A stretch of 64,000 bases of DNA from Artocarpus heterophyllus (lineage: Eukaryota > Streptophyta > Magnoliopsida > Rosales > Moraceae): the NCBI GenBank assembly GCA_025403435.1, contig CM046337.1:4967501-5031500 (forward strand), written 5' to 3'. The notes beneath the pieces were generated by a model. It did no database searches, was not told the DNA's origin, and worked only from the letters and a program-made list of their open reading frames with translations. Position 1 is the first letter of the stretch, and each line of letters opens with the position of its first letter. The translations under genes and the position numbers were made by a program. Below, piece after piece: positions 59,046-64,000 of the stretch.

Positions 59046-59898
59046 CAAACAATATATAGTTCTCACTCTCTTTTTTTTTTTTCCGAATTAAACCCTTTAG
59101 GTTGCACATAACTCGTGGCCCCCACAATCATTTAACCCATGCGATTGATTATTTTTAGACAGCTTCTTTGGAACCAAAAATGGTATACGTTTTCTTTTTT
59201 CTTTTCTCTTTTTAATCCGCCAATTAAATTGTCCTTATACATACGGCGGGCAAATTGGTAGACATGGTCCTCTCTTGATTTTGGAAGGAGGACTATAAGA
59301 AACTTATCTTTCCATCCATTAGTGGAAGACCAATAAAGCAATTTATTTTTATTATATGTTTACCTTTCCAAATGGTTGTCCCATTCGATGGACACATTGA
59401 CAAGATTTTGTCTATCCATTGCTGAAACCCGACATGAAAGTAGATGTGAAATCCTTTGTTTTGAAGTTTGAAGACATGTTTATGGACTGTTGGTATCTGA
59501 AATCATGCCTCATAGCAGGAAATAAGGCGAGCCCTCTTATAAAAACATGATTATGAATAGTGCATTGATAAATCCTTGAAACACCTTAAACACAAGTTTT
59601 GCCAGCGTAACATTCTAAAGCTCAAAAAACAAAGCAAGTGATGGAAAAAAAGTAGTGTGTTTAATTGATCCATCTTCATTATATGCAAAATAATATTACA
59701 TAATCCTCAAAAATTAAGTGAACCTTCTTTGAATTGGATGTGTTGAAAGCGTACCACAAAGAAATGTTGTAGCTCGGAGCGACAGAGACTATTGATAAAT
59801 GCCAAAATAACAATAATGAATGGGAAGGATATCTTGGTGTTCAAGTATCGGTTGGAAAATTACCCATTTGGATTTAGGCCTTTTTATTAGGAGACCGG

Positions 59899-60578
59899 TA
59901 GGACTGGCAATTCAAACAACACACTTAAAACACGTTTAAGATGACACAACATGATAAAAAAAAATTATTTTATAAATTTTTATTATATAATTTTTTTTAA
60001 AATTTTGACTAACAAAATTTTAAAAATTAAATTTTTTTACTGTATAAATTTTTTATTATAAACTAAAAAGTCCTTGTTAGTGTTAAAAGTATAATAATAT
60101 TTAATTATTGAATATTTTGAACTGTATTTTCTTTCAATCTTTAAATTTTAACCAAACAAGATTGAACAAAAAAAATTAAACGCCACCAACTTGAAACACA
60201 AGTGACCTCAATGCTTTTAAAGGCAGCTGTACATGTAGTGTTTATATAGAGGAAAAAGAGGAAGGTCTCTCTTTGCTTTCAATGTGGGATTTTTGGTTCA
60301 AGACCTTAAAACCATGATAAATATATTATAAGCCTTTCTTTAACTAAAAACATTGAATCACCTGGGTGGTGTACTAAACCTGCAACAACAAAATCTTGAA
60401 ATTTTTTATTTTAAGTTTACACGTGTTAAACGTGCTAGCACGAATTCAACACGTTTATTTTCGTGTTATTCATGCCAACCCATTTATGGCTTAATTAATA
60501 TACGTATGGTTCAAACCCATTTATCTCGTGTCGTTTTCGTCTTGTGTCATCATACTGTGTCTGAAATTGCCGGTTCTA
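59899..60578. mobile_element. Non-autonomous hAT-like element
   Basis: Ends TAGGACTGGCAATTCAAACA (left) and, in reverse complement, TAGAACCGGCAATTTCAGAC (right) are imperfect inverted repeats of hAT type. The interior is AT-rich with CGTGT-rich subterminal regions (about 60420-60550). The adjacent 8 bases match at only about half the positions, so the target duplication has decayed or the ends are slightly misplaced. No transposase. Confidence 0.6.
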
Positions 60579-60867
60579 GGCCTCGGGTTTCAAACTTGGG
60601 AAGGAGTTGCTTTTTTAAAAAAACGTTGGGTTGAAAAATTGAACAAGATTTTATATGTTGACGCATTATGTTCAGTTGTAGAATCAAATAACTCAAAAAT
60701 ATTACTTAGGCTAATTTTAAAATCACTCATGTCTAGGATCCTCTCTCCACGCACCACGAATGTACGACCCGTGATCTTATGTCTTGTGATGATTATCCTT
60801 ACATGGAAAAAAAACATAAGCGCGGCCTGTGATGGTTATCTTTTAAAATACTCTATTTATTTCTAGT

Positions 60868-61017
60868 GAGTTTGTTTAACAACGCACTAAGAAATTAAAG
60901 TTGAAACTATTTTATAGTAGCATGTAAGAGCTTTTATATTATAATATATTTTTATTTTATACTATAATATATAAGAGTTTTACATTGTTAGTTGAAACGA
61001 GATTATTAAACGCACCC
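60868..61017. mobile_element. MITE of the GTAGCATGTGAGAGC family, copy 4
   Basis: Left end GAGTTTGTTTAACAAC pairs with right end GATTATTAAACGCACCC in reverse complement. Interior TAGTAGCATGTAAGAGCTTTT and ATATAAGAGTTTTACA match the other copies. Confidence 0.6.
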
Positions 61018-61483
61018 ATTATTGTTTATATGTAATGTATTTTTTTCAATGTAGGTAAATTATAGAAAATTCATTTTTTTTGGGTGGATGCAAGGTAACA
61101 AAATCCAGTCCCAAAATAAGTAAATAACCCAGATTGATTAACCTCATACTTCTGTCAGAAAATCCATTAGCTCCTGCATCAATAATTTAAAAAAAAAATA
61201 ATTTGTTAGTCCCCACACCCAATCAGAACTTTCCGTCTCAATAGCTAACGGAAACTCACGGACTCACTAAGCTTAAAATGAGCACGACCTCGCCAGAAAA
61301 CCCGTAAAAAGCAGATTAGCCTATTTATGCCACCATTACCCAATCTCCATGAAGCTTTGAATTAGGGTTTTCAGTTCATTGGTCTCCTTTGCGGTCTCCC
61401 CTTTTCCTCTTCGTCAACCCTCCTTCCGATTCCCAAACCGGAAAATCTGTCCGCTAATTTCGTCGATCATCGGAGATTTAACC

Positions 61484-61798
61484 ATGACAGGCAAGGCCAA
61501 GCCGAAGAAGCACACGGCGAAGGAGATCGCCGCCAAGGTCGACGCCGCAACCACTAATCGCGGCGGCGGAAAAGCAGGACAGTCCGACCGCAGCGGCGTG
61601 GAGAAGGGAGGTCACGCCAAGTTCGAGTGCCCGCTCTGCAAGACCACTGCGCCGGATCTCAAGTCGATGCAGATTCACCACGACGCCCGCCACCCAAAAA
61701 TCCCTTTCGAGGAGTCTAAGCTCGTCAATCTCCACGCCAGCCATGTTGTCGAACCGTCCAAGCCTCGCCCAGGCGTTCGAGGAAGCCACAAGAAGTGA
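61484..61798 (+). CDS. Small C2H2 zinc-finger protein, At2g23090/ZNF706-like
   Basis: A single-exon ORF of 104 aa. The ATG at 61484 is chosen over the longer frame because the extra N-terminus (starting around 61379 with non-ATG codons) is leader-like. N-terminus MTGKAKPKKHTAKEIAAK is basic and disordered. One finger follows: Cys49 and Cys52 in CPLC, His65/66 and His70 in HHDARH. The C-terminus is basic (KPRPGVRGSHKK). This organisation is shared by small conserved eukaryotic proteins with a SERF-like N-terminus and one finger; their biochemical role is not settled. Base composition is much more GC-rich than its surroundings, typical of a short housekeeping gene. Confidence 0.8.
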   Translation: MTGKAKPKKHTAKEIAAKVDAATTNRGGGKAGQSDRSGVEKGGHAKFECPLCKTTAPDLKSMQIHHDARHPKIPFEESKLVNLHASHVVEPSKPRPGVRGSHKK

Positions 61799-63506
61799 CA
61801 AGGTTTCTCTCTTGATCGCTGATCGATTGAGCGACGGTTTCGTCAGAATCAATGTTATCGTATTGATGAAAATTTATATGTGGTTTTCTGTTGTCTGGGG
61901 AAGCGTCTGGAGATTAAAAAAAAAAAAGTGGGTCCTTTTTGTTGTTTCTCGTATCTTGTTTTTGTGGTACTTGATAAATCTGCCTGCCTCTTTTTAGGAA
62001 TTTATGGTCATGATGATGATGTATATTACTGATTATGCTCTTATAAAGATGATGATGAGATTAATATATGATTGTGTTTGGTGGCTTTAAATTCAGAATA
62101 TTTTTAGTTTTTTGTTCTTGATCCTTGTTAGTTCGCAAAGTTAATAGTGGGGATTAATGGGGATTTATGTAAATCATTAAATAGTTGTTAATTTTGGAAG
62201 TAGTTTAAGCAGTTAGTGGTGATAACTGGTCAAGTAAGATTTTTTTTTTTAGTCCCCTCGTAGATGCTCTTTCATGTGCCTCAATTAGTTTAAGAATTGA
62301 ATGTAAAAATTATTCATGCTTATGGTTTGATTTGGCAGCTTTATATTGTATATATATATATATATGTATATATACACACTATGAATTTGCACTCTAGATA
62401 AGAGTGGCATACTGTTTTTCAGTTGTGAAAGGTTAAAAGTATGTTGCTAAGGCGTGTCTGTTTTGGGTTGAAGTGGTAGTCATGATGTATTTGAAAACTT
62501 TCCTCTGAAAATTTTCTTTACCTTTGTTTTATAGTTGAACTTTTGGAAGTCGTTTATGTAGTCCCACTTTTTCTTGGTCATATTATGAGATAACTAGGTG
62601 TAAATATTTTGATTTAGTATTAATCAGCCAAATCTTTACTCCCCTGCGGAAAAAAAATTGAATTAGATCCATGGACCAAGAAAATACAAAAGTTTGTTCA
62701 TTTCATATGATCGAACACATAATCGAACATTGAATTTTAATCTTCGTTTTTGTTTGTTGGCTGTTGCTGAAAAGGTATGAAGCCTAACTGGATTAAAGAA
62801 ATGGGAAATCCCCTGAGGATCTTGAACGGGGAAGATAATCAACTTGAGACTCGGTCCTGAGAGTAATGAAGATGCCTTGACTACAAATAGAGGACATGAT
62901 TGAGACTTGAGAGACACGATACCCATAATAATACTATTGCACTCTTCAATCCTGAACTTGAAGAACAAACTTATCTTTTTCAGTTTATCATTACATGAAA
63001 GAGGACCATTTTGGCAGGAACAAAGAGCTGAAGTTTTCTCTGTTGAACGTTTTATCCAGTCTTATTAACGTTGTTAAAAGCATATTTAGTTAGAGATGAT
63101 TACTAAAAAGAAGCGTAAAAATGCTATCTTTCTTTCTTCCTGTCTTTCAAGAAAAGAGTTTTTAACTTTTTTCCCCCTCGAGTTAAAGAAAGGGTACTTC
63201 ACTATGACGAACAATTCCCTAGTAAATTAAGATCCCAACTAGAAAAGATTAATACTGCATATGGCTTCACGCGTTTGAGATTTATAGAGAAAGCAAAAGA
63301 TGTTCAAATCTCCATTGATAGAATTGAAAACTCTGGAGTTTATTGGAGACACCTTGCGGTATCTACTGTGTATAACAACTTTATTATTTGGTTGTTGTTA
63401 AGGAAAAAATTATCTCTATAAGAATGTAGAAAACTAAAACCTTAATAACTGAAAAAAGAGAAAGTTCAGTCTGCCTCATTTGCTTTGCTGCTGGGGGATA
63501 AAAATA
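61799..63506. other. Intergenic DNA
   Basis: 3' flank of the zinc-finger gene with a TA microsatellite at 62347-62375. A 101-codon minus-strand ORF at 62663-62968 has no recognisable domain. Nothing else supported. Confidence 0.5.
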
Positions 63507-64000
63507 CTAAGACGGAAAACTTCCCATAATCCGGTTGTATACTGGTGAAGATGAGTATGGTGTCAAGGATGATGCATTTGCATGATCGACTAGAGGCATG
63601 CAAGCATCATAAAGAATATCATCTTTTTGCTCTTGTTTAGGTCGGAGGAACCTCATATCATTTTGCTGGTGTTGTCCCGAAAGTATAGGCTGAACTGGAG
63701 CAACCGGTTTCCCACGGTTGAAATCGAAACCGACCAGAGAAAGATTTCCAGAAGGGGGAAGAGCCAAGGGCAGTGACATTGGGAAATCTGGAACAACAGG
63801 GGTTACATGACTAGCTTGTTGAGTTGCGATGCGGTTATGATTCAGTCCATAAGAGGCGTACGGTGGTATGGTACTTTGTAAAGGAGGAAACTTCATAGAG
63901 TAGAGGGAGGAAGTTCCGAACCTAACATCGTTACTGAAATTCATAGGGAAACTAGACCTCAAATAGTCGTTATTAAATTCAGGTTTTCTGTCAAACTGAG
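63507..64000 (-). CDS. C-terminal part of an unidentified Pro/Gln-rich protein (runs off the window)
   Basis: The minus-strand frame is open from the window edge (QFDRKPEFNNDYLRSSF) to a stop at 63507, about 164 codons. The apparent start at 63962 is a TTG inside the frame, not a real start. Low-complexity features: PPLQSTIPPYASYGLN, DFPMSLPLALPPSG, QPILSGQHQQNDMRF and a C-terminal Ser-rich YSSSPVYNRIMGSFPS. Such regions are common in transcription factors, but the DNA-binding or other conserved domain would lie beyond the window, so I do not assign a family. Confidence 0.65.
   Translation of the reverse strand, partial: QFDRKPEFNNDYLRSSFPMNFSNDVRFGTSSLYSMKFPPLQSTIPPYASYGLNHNRIATQQASHVTPVVPDFPMSLPLALPPSGNLSLVGFDFNRGKPVAPVQPILSGQHQQNDMRFLRPKQEQKDDILYDACMPLVDHANASSLTPYSSSPVYNRIMGSFPS

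Larger units (their letters stand above)
59046..61483. other. Intergenic DNA with hAT-like and MITE insertions
   Basis: 59046-59898 is the 3' flank of the phosphatase gene with no feature seen. It is followed by the elements at 59899-60578 and 60868-61017. The last 200 bp are the upstream region of the zinc-finger gene, with a telo-box-like TTAGGGTTT at about 61363. Confidence 0.55.

Noticed and set aside
62663..62968. 101-codon minus-strand ORF
   Set aside because: No domain, AT-rich intergenic position and no matching exon or promoter.

Overview
The window is nuclear DNA of a dicotyledonous plant. It is AT-rich, has spliced genes with GT/AG introns, and carries several TIR-type immune receptor genes (a class largely missing from monocots). 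It also has a PLS-DYW pentatricopeptide gene, a nuclear photosystem I gene with a chloroplast transit peptide, and Ty1/copia and Ty3/gypsy LTR retrotransposons. I cannot name the species. No tRNA, rRNA or CRISPR array was recognised.

Layout. 1-20 kb is a decayed immune-receptor cluster eaten into by transposons: the 3' end of a copia element (family A, to 2531); a minus-strand TIR-NBS-LRR pseudogene (2647-5812) with a MITE inside its TIR exon; a TIR-only gene (8973-15114) whose intron holds a complete copia element (family B, 9645-14992, TSD TTTAT); an inverted second copy of the TNL promoter (15455-15884) cut at its start codon by another family A copia; and a second TIR-only gene (19342-20013, minus) with a predicted lipidated N-terminus and a hydrophobic C-terminal tail. 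20-32 kb is gene space: a short-chain dehydrogenase (21520-23115), a DYW-type PPR gene flanked by inverted arrays of a TTGTCGTTTT-like motif, a ROP-interacting CRIB protein (28963-29694) and PsaL (30185-31725, minus).

34-56 kb is repeat-dominated: a solo LTR with TSD GTGAC (34268-34905), a 12-kb Athila-like gypsy element on the minus strand with TSD GTGAT (36224-48182), and a foldback element with G-rich/C-rich arms (48337-56033). Into this foldback a very young 6-kb LTR element has inserted (49453-55425, TSD CCATC, LTRs differing by one base and one indel).

That last element is the most unusual object. It has no gag-pol. It carries two intact intronless ORFs: a 173-aa basic, Cys-rich protein, and a 216-aa LONELY GUY (LOG)-family protein that keeps the PGGxGTxEE motif but appears to have lost a family-conserved Arg-Lys pair. 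It looks like a recently mobile non-autonomous gypsy-type element carrying cargo genes.

56-64 kb returns to ordinary genes: an atypical dual-specificity phosphatase (57106-59045), a small C2H2 zinc-finger protein (61484-61798), and the C-terminal part of an unidentified Pro/Gln-rich protein running off the right edge. The intact genes appear functionally unrelated; only the TIR genes form a family cluster.
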